Shown: positions 1 to 8,965 of the stretch, one piece after another
Layout of the letters: each line of letters opens with the position of its first letter
Position numbering within the stretch: position 1 is the first letter of the stretch
Notes under the pieces: generated by a model
Told to the model about the DNA's origin: nothing
The model's input: only the letters and a program-made list of their open reading frames with translations
Databases searched by the model: none
Source of the DNA: Burkholderiales bacterium Ga0077547
GTDB lineage: Bacteria > Pseudomonadota > Gammaproteobacteria > Burkholderiales > Burkholderiaceae_C
NCBI GenBank assembly: GCA_001464195.1
Contig: LNEY01000023.1
Span: 1 to 64,000, forward strand
Length of the DNA: 64,000 bases
Reading direction: 5' to 3'
Made by a program: the position numbers and the translations under genes

Positions 1-722
1 TCGAGCCGGGACGTGCGGCCGAGGTTGCGGATCAGGTACTCACGGCCGTTCAGCTCCAGGAAGCCACCGGACGTGTTGGCCGAGTAGCCCTTCAACGCGC
101 CTTCGAGCTGGTCGTGCGTGATACCCAGCTCGGCCATGCGCGTGGTGTTCGGCTGCACCTGGAACTGCCGCACTTCGCCGCCGATCGGTATGACCTGCGC
201 GACGCCTGGCACGGACAGCAGCCGTGGTCGCAGCACCCAGTCGGCGTACTCGCGTACCGCCATCGCGCTGATCTTGCTCGGATCGACCGGAATCGCGATC
301 TGCATGATCTCGCCCATGATCGAGCTGATCGGGCCCATGCGCGGTACCGCGCCTTCGGCGAGGCCTTCCTCCATCGAGGACAGCCGCTCCGACACCAGTT
401 GTCGGGCGCGGAAGATGTCGGTGCTCCATTCGAAAGTGACGTAGACGAAGGAGAGGCCAGCCGACGAAATCGAGCGCACCGACTCCACCCCGGGCAGACC
501 GTTCATGGTCGTCTCCAGCGGGAAGGTGATCAGCTGCTCCACCTCCTCGGCGGCCATGCCGCCGGCCTCGGTCATGATGGTGACGGTCGGCTTGTTGAGG
601 TCGGGGAACACGTCCACCGGCGTGGTGGACAGCGTGAACGCGCCATAGGCCATCAGGACCACGCTGCCGATGATCACCAGCAGCCGGTTCGTCAGGCTGT
701 TGTCGAGGAGCCACTTGAACAT
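1..722 (-). CDS. Heavy-metal efflux RND pump, CzcA/CusA family (N-terminal part, cut by window edge)
   Basis: This is the inner-membrane proton-driven pump of a tripartite metal efflux system. About 240 N-terminal residues are present and the rest lies beyond the left edge. The protein begins MFKWLLDNSLTNRLLVIIGS, giving a first membrane helix at about residues 12-30. The periplasmic stretch FPDLNKPTVTIMTEAGG and the following EEVEQLITFPLETTMNG are typical of heavy-metal RND pumps rather than drug pumps. The ATG lies 10 nt after the stop of the adaptor gene, so the two are in one operon. The exact metal (Co/Zn/Cd or Cu/Ag) cannot be read from this part, because the membrane charge-relay residues are outside the window. 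Confidence 0.9.
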   Translation of the reverse strand, partial: MFKWLLDNSLTNRLLVIIGSVVLMAYGAFTLSTTPVDVFPDLNKPTVTIMTEAGGMAAEEVEQLITFPLETTMNGLPGVESVRSISSAGLSFVYVTFEWSTDIFRARQLVSERLSSMEEGLAEGAVPRMGPISSIMGEIMQIAIPVDPSKISAMAVREYADWVLRPRLLSVPGVAQVIPIGGEVRQFQVQPNTTRMAELGITHDQLEGALKGYSANTSGGFLELNGREYLIRNLGRTSRL

Positions 723-732
723 GGTGGCTTCC

Positions 733-1836
733 TCAGCGGACTTGGTTGATCAAGGTGGCGCCCTGAGTGACCACGCGATCGCCCGCTCTCAGGCCCGAGG
801 TGACCGCGGCGTGCACGCCGTCCAGCGGCTCGGTCGTGACGCCCCGTGGCTCGAAGCGTTCAGGCGCTGTCTTGACCCACACCACGGTCTGGTTGGCCGC
901 GTTCTTCATCAGCGAGGCCACCGGCACCGCGATGCCCTTGACCCGGTCTCTCGTCTGCACGAACACGCGCACCGGCTGGCCGACGGCCAGCTGTGTCAGC
1001 ACGTCACCCTGGGCGCGAAAGGCCAGCGGCAGCGCCTGTTCGCGCAGGCTGCGCGAGGCGCCGATGAAGGTGAGCGGAACGCGTTGATCACCAACTGCCA
1101 GCGTCGCGCTGCCGATGTTCGCAACGATGGCGGTGTCGAAAGCCAGCGCCTCAACGCGCAGGCGCTGTGGATCCACGATCTCGAACAGAAGCTCGCGGGC
1201 ATCGACCACCTGGCCCGCCACCACATGGGCTGACGCCACCACACCGGCCACTGGGGCCACCAGTGCCTCGCGCGCATCCAACCCACCACTGACCGCCGCG
1301 ATGCGTTCGGAAAGGCTCGCCGCCTCGCTTTCTGCCGCTTCGATCTCCTTGCGCGGCACGGTGTCGGCGAGTTCCTTCAGCCGGGTGGCGCGCTTGTCGG
1401 CCAGCGACTTCGCCGCGCGCAGTTCCGCAAGCTGCGCGGCCTGGTTGGAGCGTTCGATCGCCGCTGTCGAAGACCGCACGTAGGCGAGCACGTCGCCCTG
1501 TCGCACCGCCTGACCCAACGTGGGCAATCCGCGCGGTCCGGGTTCGATGCGGCCCGCGTTCAGCGGCTGCACCTGGCCACCGGCATTCGGGTCCATCCGC
1601 ACCGTGCCGTTGAGCTCTACCGAGCGGGCGAGCTCGGCTTCTTCGGTCAGCGCCGTGCGCACGCCCAGCTGCCGCTGTGCGGGCTTGGGCAGGAACACGC
1701 TGCCGTCGCTCTGACGCTGCGGGCCGTTGGCGCGGGGTGATGCCGGCGCATCGCCATGGTCGTGGCCGTCGTCGGCCTGAGCCGTGCCTGCCAGCAGGCT
1801 CAACACCAGGACCATCGTGAAGGTTGTGCGCTTCAT
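733..1836 (-). CDS. czcB: RND efflux periplasmic adaptor (CzcB/CusB-like membrane fusion protein)
   Basis: This 367-residue secreted adaptor links the inner-membrane pump to the outer-membrane channel. A signal peptide (MKRTTFTMVLVLSLLAGTAQA) is followed by GHDHGDAP, a short His/Asp motif likely to bind metal. A lipoyl/hairpin region (about 95-200) and a beta-barrel domain with QLAVGQPVRVFVQTRD follow, and the C-terminus reads GDRVVTQGATLINQVR. The start at 1836 is supported because it overlaps the TGA of the upstream gene as ATGA. A longer reading upstream would add residues that do not look like a signal peptide. The family call is firm; the czcB name rests on the operon and is less certain. 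Confidence 0.88.
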   Translation of the reverse strand: MKRTTFTMVLVLSLLAGTAQADDGHDHGDAPASPRANGPQRQSDGSVFLPKPAQRQLGVRTALTEEAELARSVELNGTVRMDPNAGGQVQPLNAGRIEPGPRGLPTLGQAVRQGDVLAYVRSSTAAIERSNQAAQLAELRAAKSLADKRATRLKELADTVPRKEIEAAESEAASLSERIAAVSGGLDAREALVAPVAGVVASAHVVAGQVVDARELLFEIVDPQRLRVEALAFDTAIVANIGSATLAVGDQRVPLTFIGASRSLREQALPLAFRAQGDVLTQLAVGQPVRVFVQTRDRVKGIAVPVASLMKNAANQTVVWVKTAPERFEPRGVTTEPLDGVHAAVTSGLRAGDRVVTQGATLINQVR

Positions 1837-2390
1837 GCCGCACCCCCAGACCGCGCCGATGGGGCGATGCGCACGCGTCGGACGCTCCAGACCAGCAAGA
1901 CGATCGCGAGCATGGCACCCACCAACCAGGCTGCGGTGGGCTGCCAAGGGTGTTCGCTGGCTGCATCGTCATGTGCCTCCTCGTGGAGATCGAACTCACC
2001 GGCCAGCCGGTCGGTGTTGGCGCCTGCGATCACGGTGGCGGTGACCGGTGTCACGCCGGGCTTCAGGGCCTCCGTGAGTGTTGCCTCGTAGACATCCTGC
2101 TCATGCGCTTGCACCGGCACCTTGACGCCGCCGATCTCCAGCCCGATCTGCGCGCCCTGGACGGGGCTGTTGTCGGCATAGCGATCGAGGTACAGCGTCA
2201 GCTGCTGACCGTCGAGCACGCCGACCATCTCGAAGGTCTCGGAGACGGCTGTGAAGCGCGGTAAGGCGTTCCCGGCTGCAGCGGCCGGCGCATCACCGTG
2301 ATCGTGTCCTTCGCTGGCCCACGCCACGGTGGTGCACCACAAGGAGCCGATTGCGAACCACCGCGCGGCGTGAAATGAGAAGGATGTCAT
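1833..2390 (-). CDS. Membrane-anchored periplasmic protein of the metal efflux operon, similar to the extra N-terminal domain of CzcB-type adaptors
   Basis: This 185-residue protein starts with a signal peptide ending WASEGHDHGDAP, the same motif that follows the signal peptide of the next gene. The middle (about 40-130) contains QQLTLYLDRYADNSPVQGAQ and looks like an immunoglobulin-like beta domain. I know this type of domain from the N-terminal part of some long CzcB-like adaptors. A His/Asp/Glu-rich stretch (FDLHEEAHDDAASEHPW) comes before a single C-terminal helix (about 150-170) with an Arg-rich tail. It is coupled to the adaptor gene by an ATGA overlap. It may present metal to the adaptor; that role is inferred. 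Confidence 0.75.
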   Translation of the reverse strand: MTSFSFHAARWFAIGSLWCTTVAWASEGHDHGDAPAAAAGNALPRFTAVSETFEMVGVLDGQQLTLYLDRYADNSPVQGAQIGLEIGGVKVPVQAHEQDVYEATLTEALKPGVTPVTATVIAGANTDRLAGEFDLHEEAHDDAASEHPWQPTAAWLVGAMLAIVLLVWSVRRVRIAPSARSGGAA

Positions 2391-2445
2391 GGTGAAGTCT
2401 TTCCAAGAAGGGCGGTATGCGTGCCTGCGTTTGCAGCGCGCGCGT

Positions 2446-3732
2446 TCACGGCAGCAGGCCGAGTGATTGGCGCCACGCAGAGATGGCCGCTGCCAGGTCG
2501 ATGCGTCCGCGTGCGGCCTGCCGTTCTGCGTCGACCGCCTCGGCTTCGATGCGCAGCCGGGTCGGCAGGTCGGTCTCGCCGAGACGAAAGGATTTGTCGA
2601 AGAAGCCGCGCGACTCGCGCGCCAGCTGCGTTCGACGCTCCGCCGCTGCCAGTTGCACGCGCGCCGCATCCACCTGACGGCGATGCGCTTCGCGCTCGGA
2701 CAGCACGCGCTGGCGTTCCAGTGCCAGCTGTGCCTGCGCCTCGGCCGCGTCGGCGAGGGCCGTGGCGGCCCGGGCCTCGTGGCGCGGACCCTCGCCGAAC
2801 GGGAAGCGCACACCCAGCGTGATCGTCTGCTGATTCGTCTCACCGAACGCAGCACGCTCGCGCGTGGTGGCGAGCAACAGCTCGGGATGGGCACGTGGCT
2901 GCGCTGTGGCCAGCGACGCCGCCCGCTCGGCAACCGTGGCCTGGTCTTTCAGCGCCAGGACCGCGGCGTGGCCGTCGACGTCTACCGGGCTGTCATCGGG
3001 CGTTGGCTCGGTAGCGACCACGGCCGACTGCAGCGCGCCGGATGCACCGCCGGTGTGCGCCACCAACTGCTGCAGCGAGGCGCTGACACGCGCCTGCGCT
3101 TGCGCCAGCACCGACTCTGCCGCCGCCACTGCACCGTCGGCCTGGTGCTGATCGGCGCGTGCGAGGTCTCCGGCCTGGAGTCGCCGCGACACATCGGCCG
3201 CAAGGCGTTGAGCGCTGGCCAGTTGATCGCGCGCCATGTCGGCATCGACCTGATCGCGCTGCCACTGCCACCACAAAGGACGCAGCACCCCCGAGACGCG
3301 CAACTGGGCCGCCGTGGCACGGCTCTCGACCGCAGCGACCTGCGCGCTCGCCAAGGCGTTGCTGCGCGAGCGCTCGTCGGGCAACCACAGTGGCACCACC
3401 ACGCCGACTTCGAGCTCGCGCGCTCCGCGGTTTCGATTCAGTCGGTCACTTTTCTCCGAGACCTCCAAGGCAGCAGGCGATGGCGTCCAGGCCTGCGCGG
3501 CTTGCTGCGTGGCGCGCGCAGCTTCTCGACGCGCGGTCAAGGACAGCGCTTCGGGCTGGCGTGACCACGCCGCCTCGAAAGCCTGCTTCAGGCCGAAAGC
3601 TGCCGTGCCCTCTGGCAGGCTCTCGGGCGGCACCACTTGGGCCTGGGTGTTCAGCGTCCAGGCGGCCAGCCAGGCAAGCCCTGCATGCCGCAGCCTATGA
3701 GCGGTCCTGGCGGACCCATGATTCATCTGCAT
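2446..3732 (-). CDS. czcC: TolC-type outer-membrane efflux protein (CzcC-like)
   Basis: This 428-residue outer-membrane channel would complete the tripartite efflux pump. It has a cleavable leader (WLAAWTLNTQAQ) and the two long repeated coiled-coil halves typical of the outer-membrane factor family, seen as Ala/Gln/Arg-rich helices at about 55-215 and 260-425. I chose the ATG at 3732 because GGAG lies 8 nt upstream (ggagcgcatcggATG); an ATG at 3726 and one at 3756 are alternatives. It lies 55 nt before the small domain protein gene and 141 nt after the czcI-like gene on the same strand. That gap holds a 7-bp inverted repeat over the czcI-like stop codon and no T-run. Confidence 0.88.
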   Translation of the reverse strand: MQMNHGSARTAHRLRHAGLAWLAAWTLNTQAQVVPPESLPEGTAAFGLKQAFEAAWSRQPEALSLTARREAARATQQAAQAWTPSPAALEVSEKSDRLNRNRGARELEVGVVVPLWLPDERSRSNALASAQVAAVESRATAAQLRVSGVLRPLWWQWQRDQVDADMARDQLASAQRLAADVSRRLQAGDLARADQHQADGAVAAAESVLAQAQARVSASLQQLVAHTGGASGALQSAVVATEPTPDDSPVDVDGHAAVLALKDQATVAERAASLATAQPRAHPELLLATTRERAAFGETNQQTITLGVRFPFGEGPRHEARAATALADAAEAQAQLALERQRVLSEREAHRRQVDAARVQLAAAERRTQLARESRGFFDKSFRLGETDLPTRLRIEAEAVDAERQAARGRIDLAAAISAWRQSLGLLP

Positions 3733-3873
3733 CCGATGCGCTCCGGTTGAAAACAACGCGAGGAGATCGGCGAGCCACGACCCGAGGGTCGTGACGCGAG
3801 ACCCGCGCCGTCAGCAATGGCGCGCGGTCAGGCGCGAACGGATGTCAGTGCAGTCACGGACCCGGCTCGCCGA

Positions 3874-4242
3874 TCAGGCGAGCGGAGTCCATTGAGGGCG
3901 TTCGGGGCGAGTGGGCGCTTGGGTGGCTGCCGCGTCACCGGCCCATGTCAGGTGTCGTTCCGCACCGGCCAAGCAGGGAATCACCGTGACCAAAGACAGG
4001 ATGCCGACGCAATGGCAGTGGTGATGGCAGTGTCCATGATCGCAGCCCGCATCGAGCACCTCAGTCGGCAACGCAGCGTTCGCATCGGAGGCCGAGTCAG
4101 TGTCTGCATCGGCGGTGGCGGCATGGTCGGCGTGCGCGGCATGGCCCGATGCGACGCTTTCCTCGCAGTGCGACGCTACCGCCGCCCAATTGAATTGGAG
4201 CGGTAGCAAGGCAAGCAACACGATGACCATCAGGCGGCGCAT
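3874..4242 (-). CDS. czcI: CzcI-like small secreted cysteine/histidine protein
   Basis: This 122-residue protein begins MRRLMVIVLLALLPLQFNWA, closely resembling the leader of CzcI, the small periplasmic protein encoded first in czc operons and linked to their regulation. The mature part has many His and Asp residues (SGHAAHADHAATADADTD) and the metal-ligand cluster CDHGHCHHHCHC. The ATG at 4242 is chosen because it gives this leader; longer readings upstream lack a signal. It is the first gene of the efflux operon and diverges from the permease-kinase gene, sharing a 111-bp promoter region (4243-4353). The family call is good; the biochemical role is not settled. Confidence 0.78.
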   Translation of the reverse strand: MRRLMVIVLLALLPLQFNWAAVASHCEESVASGHAAHADHAATADADTDSASDANAALPTEVLDAGCDHGHCHHHCHCVGILSLVTVIPCLAGAERHLTWAGDAAATQAPTRPERPQWTPLA

Positions 4243-4353
4243 GGCGCGGAGTTTATCGACAGTTCCAAAGGGGGTGCCGCGCTGTCTCCAGGCTCCAGTG
4301 GCTTGGTGCGACGGACAGATCAGCTGGCCCGAGCCTTGCCTACAGAATCGTGC

Positions 4354-7300
4354 ATGGCGATCGCCGACCCCTCCACCCAAAGCCCCATCGCGTCTCAGCC
4401 TGCGCTCGGCCCGGCGATCGCGCCGGTGCCGGGTCGAGCCCGCGGCGAAGCGGTGCAGCGCGTCGTCAAGGTGCGCCGCGACTACAACAGCTGGGTCGCG
4501 CGCGAGACGATGGAGGACTATGCGCTGCGCTTCACGCCGCGGAGTTTTCGCAAGTGGTCGTCACTGCGGGTGGCCAACACGGCGTTCGGTGCATCTTCGT
4601 TCCTGGTGCTTGAGGCGGTCGGCGCCACGTTGCTGGTCGAGTACGGCTTCATCAATGCGTTCTGGGCCATTCTCGCGACCGGGCTGATCATTTTCCTGGC
4701 CGGTCTGCCGATCAGCCATTACGCCGCACGCTACGGCGTCGACATGGATCTGCTCACGCGCGGCGCCGGTTTCGGCTACATCGGCTCGACCGTCACCTCG
4801 CTGATCTACGCGAGCTTCACCTTCATTTTCTTCGCGCTCGAGGCGGCCATCATGGCCTACGCTCTTGAGCTGGCATTCGACATCCCGCCGGCCTGGGGCT
4901 ACCTGATCTGCGCGCTGGCGGTGATCCCGCTGGTGATCTATGGCGTCACCGCGATCAGCCGCCTGCAGGTGTGGACGCAGCCGCTCTGGCTGGTGCTGAT
5001 GATCGTGCCTTATGTCTATGTGTTCCACCACAACCCGAACCTGCTGTCCGAGCTGTCGGGCTATGCCGGTGCAGACGGGCAGGGCGGGCAATTCGACCTC
5101 GCCCTGTTCGGTGCTGCGATGACGGTGGGCATCGCGCTGATCACGCAGATGGGCGAACAGGCGGACTATCTGCGGTTCATGCCGGAACGTACCGCCGCCA
5201 ACCGCCGCCGCTGGTGGGCTGGCCTGCTGCTCGGTGGCCCCGGTTGGGTCGTGCTCGGGGTGCTCAAGATGCTCGGCGGGGCGCTGCTGGCGTATCTGGC
5301 AATCAGCCATGCGGTGCCGGTCGAGCGCGCTGTCGACCCGAACCAGATGTACCTGGTGGCCTACGAGAGCGTGTTCGCAGGCCAGGTGCTGCACCCGCTG
5401 ACCTGGGCCATCGCGGCCACCGCGCTGCTGGTCATCGTGTCGCAGATGAAGATCAACGTCACCAATGCGTATGCAGGTTCGCTGGCATGGTCGAATTTCT
5501 TCGCCCGACTGACGCACAGCCACCCCGGGCGGGTAGTCTGGATGGTGTTCAACACCCTCATTGCGCTGATGCTGATGGAGCTCAACGTCTTCCAGGCGCT
5601 GGGCCAGGTGCTGGGCCTGTACTCCAACATCGCGATCAGCTGGATCATGGCGGTGGTGGCTGATCTGGTCATCAACAAGCCGATGGGCTGGAGCCCCAAG
5701 GGCATCGAGTTCAAGCGCGCACACCTCTACGACATCAACCCGGTGGGCGTAGGCGCCATGGCGCTCGCCTCGGTGCTGTCGATCAGTGCCTACCTCGGGT
5801 TGATGGGCCCGATGGCCGAGGCGTTCTCTGCGGCGATTGCACTGGTCACCGCCTTCGTCACTGCGCCGCTGATCGCGTGGTACACGAAGGGACGCTACTA
5901 CCTGGCGCGATCCCCACGCACACGTGAACCCCGCGCTCTGGATCTGGCCACGCCCGTGGATCCGGCTCCGCCGGTCCACCAGGCGGCGCCCAAGGGCCAC
6001 GGAGAGGCCCCTTCGGGTCCATGGGGCAGGAGCGCAGCGACTGGGGGGCCAACAACCATCTGCACCATCTGCGAACGCGACTACGAAGCCGAGGACATGG
6101 CCTATTGCCCGGCCTACCTTGGGTCGATCTGCTCGCTGTGCTGCTCGCTGGATGCCCGCTGCAACGACATGTGCAAACCACACGCGAGCTGGTCGGCCCA
6201 GTGGCAGGCGGTTGGCCGCAAGCTGCTGCCTCCTGATGCGTGGGCGCGCCTCAACACCGAGCTGGGCCGCTACCTGCTGCTGATGTCGGCGATCGCACCG
6301 CTGCTGGCACTGCTGCTCTGGATGATCTACCGCCAGCAGCTGACCACCTTCGACACCCCGGATGCGAAGCTGGCCACTGCGCTGGCCATGGGTTTCGTCA
6401 AGGCCTACGCCGGGCTGGTTGTGGTGACCGCGATCGTTGGCTGGTGGTTGGTACTCACGCACAAGAGCCGACAGGTGGCGCAGGAGGAGAGCAACCGGCA
6501 GACGCATGCGCTGAACGAGCAGACCGAGGTGCTGCGCGAAGAAATCGCCTCGCACCGCCGCACTGACGAAGCGCTGCAGGAGGCCAAGCGACTGGCTGAC
6601 ACGGCCAACCAGGCGAAGAGCCGCTACATCACGACCATCAGCCACGAATTGCGAACGCCGCTCAACAGCATCATCGGCTATGCGCAGTTGCTGGACGAGG
6701 ACGACGCGATACCGGCGCATCGCAAACAGGCGGTCAGCGTGATCCGGCGCGGTGGCGATCACCTGCTGTCGTTGATCGAAGGCACGCTGGACATTGCGCG
6801 CATCGAAAGCGGCCGCTTCGCGCTCGATGTCAGGCCGATGCGGCTGCGCGATTGCCTGCGCGAGATGACCAGTCTGTTCGCGTTGCAAGCCGCCGGCAAG
6901 GGGATTGAATTCCGGCATGCGGTGGCCGACAACGTGCCCGAGCTGGTGCGCACCGATGAAAAACGACTGCGGCAGATCCTGATCAATGTGCTCGGCAACG
7001 CAGTGAAGTTCACCTCGCAGGGGCACGTGATCTTTCGGGTCAGTCATGCGCGCCAGATGGCGTTGTTCGAGATCGAAGACACCGGCCCGGGCATCGCGCC
7101 GGACGAACTGGAGCAGATCTTCGAACCCTTCGCACGCGGCTCGGCCATCGGCGGTGGTGCTTCGGGCGCCTCGGTCGGCAGCACCGGGCTGGGCCTCACC
7201 ATCAGCAAGATGCTGACCGATGTGATGGGCGGCGAGATGACGGTGGGCAGCGTGGCCGGGCCGGTGGCGCGCACAGGCACGGTGTTCCGCATCCGCTTGT

Positions 7301-8016
7301 TCTTGCCGGAGGTGCGCGCCGAAGCGGCCGATGGCATCGATCTGCCACGCACGCAGCGCATCGGCTACACGGGTGTGCGACGCCGGCTGCTGGTGGTCGA
7401 CAACGAGGAGATCGACCGCGAGCTGCTGCGCAACGTGCTGGAACCCTTGGGCTTTGAATTGCGGCAGGCCGCCTCGGGCTTGGACTGCCTGGAACATCTT
7501 CGTGACTTCAGCCCCGACGCGATCCTGATGGACCTGGCCATGCCGGGCATCGACGGCTGGGAAACCATCCGCCGTATCCGGGCCGAACAGTTGAGCGATG
7601 CGCCCATCGCGATCGTGTCGGCCAACGCCTTCGAAAAGGGCGCCGACAACATCGTGGGCATCCCGGCCGAGGACTTCATCCTGAAGCCGGTGCGCAAGTC
7701 GGAGCTGCTCGATTGGCTCGGTCGCGTACTGGCCTTGCAGTGGTTGGAGGCGCCGCAGCGCGCCACCTCAGGTGCGGTGCTCGCCCTGACCACCCCGCAG
7801 GCCGAGCCGATGGTGTTGCCCTCGCCCGAGCGGCTGCGCAACCTGCAGGAAATGATCGACCTCGGCTACTTCCGCGGCATCGTCAAGCAACTCGATGAGA
7901 TCGCGGCCAACGACCCCGGCACCGCACCGTTCGTGCACCACATGCGCCAACTCGCGCAGCAGTTTCAGCTCGAAGCCATGACCGGCGTGATCCGCAAGGC
8001 CCAAGATGCTGCCTGA
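4354..8016 (+). CDS. NCS1-type permease fused to a hybrid histidine kinase and receiver, with an eight-cysteine segment
   Basis: This 1220-residue protein is a sensor kinase whose input module looks like a complete purine/cytosine (NCS1) permease. Residues about 45-520 form roughly twelve helices, including FGYIGSTVTSLIYASF. Eight cysteines follow between C570 and C607 (CTIC, then CSLCCSLDARCNDMC), likely a metal or Fe-S site. Two more helices sit near 640-657 and 680-705, then a short coiled coil. The kinase core has H764 in TISHELRTPLNS, the N-box NVLGNAVKF, and ATP-lid motifs DTGPGIAPDE and GLGLTISKM. A receiver follows with phospho-acceptor D1060 (ILMDLAMPG). A C-terminal tail of about 90 residues is unassigned. 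The ATG at 4354 is preferred over an in-frame TTG at 4303. The stop overlaps the next gene by 11 nt. The ligand is unknown; a nucleobase, hydantoin or related compound is inferred. Confidence 0.88.
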   Translation: MAIADPSTQSPIASQPALGPAIAPVPGRARGEAVQRVVKVRRDYNSWVARETMEDYALRFTPRSFRKWSSLRVANTAFGASSFLVLEAVGATLLVEYGFINAFWAILATGLIIFLAGLPISHYAARYGVDMDLLTRGAGFGYIGSTVTSLIYASFTFIFFALEAAIMAYALELAFDIPPAWGYLICALAVIPLVIYGVTAISRLQVWTQPLWLVLMIVPYVYVFHHNPNLLSELSGYAGADGQGGQFDLALFGAAMTVGIALITQMGEQADYLRFMPERTAANRRRWWAGLLLGGPGWVVLGVLKMLGGALLAYLAISHAVPVERAVDPNQMYLVAYESVFAGQVLHPLTWAIAATALLVIVSQMKINVTNAYAGSLAWSNFFARLTHSHPGRVVWMVFNTLIALMLMELNVFQALGQVLGLYSNIAISWIMAVVADLVINKPMGWSPKGIEFKRAHLYDINPVGVGAMALASVLSISAYLGLMGPMAEAFSAAIALVTAFVTAPLIAWYTKGRYYLARSPRTREPRALDLATPVDPAPPVHQAAPKGHGEAPSGPWGRSAATGGPTTICTICERDYEAEDMAYCPAYLGSICSLCCSLDARCNDMCKPHASWSAQWQAVGRKLLPPDAWARLNTELGRYLLLMSAIAPLLALLLWMIYRQQLTTFDTPDAKLATALAMGFVKAYAGLVVVTAIVGWWLVLTHKSRQVAQEESNRQTHALNEQTEVLREEIASHRRTDEALQEAKRLADTANQAKSRYITTISHELRTPLNSIIGYAQLLDEDDAIPAHRKQAVSVIRRGGDHLLSLIEGTLDIARIESGRFALDVRPMRLRDCLREMTSLFALQAAGKGIEFRHAVADNVPELVRTDEKRLRQILINVLGNAVKFTSQGHVIFRVSHARQMALFEIEDTGPGIAPDELEQIFEPFARGSAIGGGASGASVGSTGLGLTISKMLTDVMGGEMTVGSVAGPVARTGTVFRIRLFLPEVRAEAADGIDLPRTQRIGYTGVRRRLLVVDNEEIDRELLRNVLEPLGFELRQAASGLDCLEHLRDFSPDAILMDLAMPGIDGWETIRRIRAEQLSDAPIAIVSANAFEKGADNIVGIPAEDFILKPVRKSELLDWLGRVLALQWLEAPQRATSGAVLALTTPQAEPMVLPSPERLRNLQEMIDLGYFRGIVKQLDEIAANDPGTAPFVHHMRQLAQQFQLEAMTGVIRKAQDAA

Positions 8017-8956
8017 GTCGCTGAACCCACTGAACCGCAACATCGCCGACGTGGTGCTGATCGTCGACGATGTGCCCGACAACCTGTCGGTGCTGCACGA
8101 CGCGCTCGACGAGTCGGGCTACACGGTGCTGGTGGCCACCAACGGCGAGGCGGCCATCCAGCGGGCCGCGCAGGCGCTGCCCGACATCGTGCTGCTCGAT
8201 GCGGTGATGCCCGGCATGGATGGCTTCGAAGTGGCACGGCGGTTGAAGGCGCGGCCCGATACCGCGCACATCCCGATCGTCTTCATGACCGGGCTCACCG
8301 ACACCGAGCATGTGGTGCAGGCCTTTCAGGCGGGTGGCGTGGATTACGTCACCAAGCCCATCCGCGCCAAGGAAGTGCTGGCGCGCATGGCTGTGCATGT
8401 GCAAGGCGCGCGGCAGGCCCGCCAGGCGCGCAATGCGCTCGACGCGTTCGGCCACGCGACGCTGGTGGTGCGGGCGGCCGATGGCAAGGTGGTGTGGAAG
8501 ACGCCGCTGGCGCGCGATCTGCTGCTGCAGCATTTCGAAGGCGGCGAGCTCGACGCCGCGGTGCTGGCCTGGGTGCGCGATGAGCTGGCACGTCGTGCGG
8601 TGGCGGGTGGCATGCCCGGTGAGCCGCTGACACTGGCACGGCAGAACCGCCGCCTGATCCTGGCGCTGCACGAGCAGACCGGTGACGACGAGTGGCTGAT
8701 CGTGATGCGCGAAAGCTCCGACCAGGCGGTGATCGATGCGCTGGGCGCGGCCTTCAAGCTGACCACCCGCGAAGCCGAGGTGCTGTACTGGCTGGCCAAG
8801 GGCAAGACCAACCGCGACATCGGCGACATCCTCGGCTCCAGCCCGGCCACGGTGAAGAAGCACCTGGAGCGCGTGTACGTCAAGCTGGGCGTGGAAACCA
8901 GAACCGCTGCGGCCTCGGTGGCCATGAGCCGCCTGCGGCCCGTGGGGCAGGGCTGA
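8006..8956 (+). CDS. Two-domain response regulator, receiver plus LuxR-type DNA-binding domain
   Basis: This 316-residue protein is the probable partner of the upstream permease-kinase, since its ATG lies inside that gene's last codons. Residues 15-135 form a receiver with acidic residues D21/D22, phospho-acceptor D65 (IVLLDAVMPGMDG) and lysine in DYVTKP. A middle region of about 110 residues (HATLVVRAADGKVVWKTPLA) resembles a small PAS-like fold, but I am not sure. The C-terminus from about residue 252 is a LuxR/FixJ helix-turn-helix (LTTREAEVLYWLAKGKTNRD). Its length exceeds the usual 210-residue NarL form because of the middle domain. Targets are not visible. Confidence 0.87.
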   Translation: MLPESLNPLNRNIADVVLIVDDVPDNLSVLHDALDESGYTVLVATNGEAAIQRAAQALPDIVLLDAVMPGMDGFEVARRLKARPDTAHIPIVFMTGLTDTEHVVQAFQAGGVDYVTKPIRAKEVLARMAVHVQGARQARQARNALDAFGHATLVVRAADGKVVWKTPLARDLLLQHFEGGELDAAVLAWVRDELARRAVAGGMPGEPLTLARQNRRLILALHEQTGDDEWLIVMRESSDQAVIDALGAAFKLTTREAEVLYWLAKGKTNRDIGDILGSSPATVKKHLERVYVKLGVETRTAAASVAMSRLRPVGQG

Positions 8957-8965
8957 CTGTGGGCC

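Noticed and set aside
40..714. A 224-codon open frame on the minus strand at the left edge
   Set aside because: It is another frame of the RND pump gene, which in its own frame gives a clear pump N-terminus.
4561..7497. A 978-codon open frame antisense to the permease-kinase gene
   Set aside because: It has a composition typical of the reverse frame of GC-rich coding DNA, rich in His, Arg and Gln and without any recognisable domain, while the plus strand encodes clear domains.
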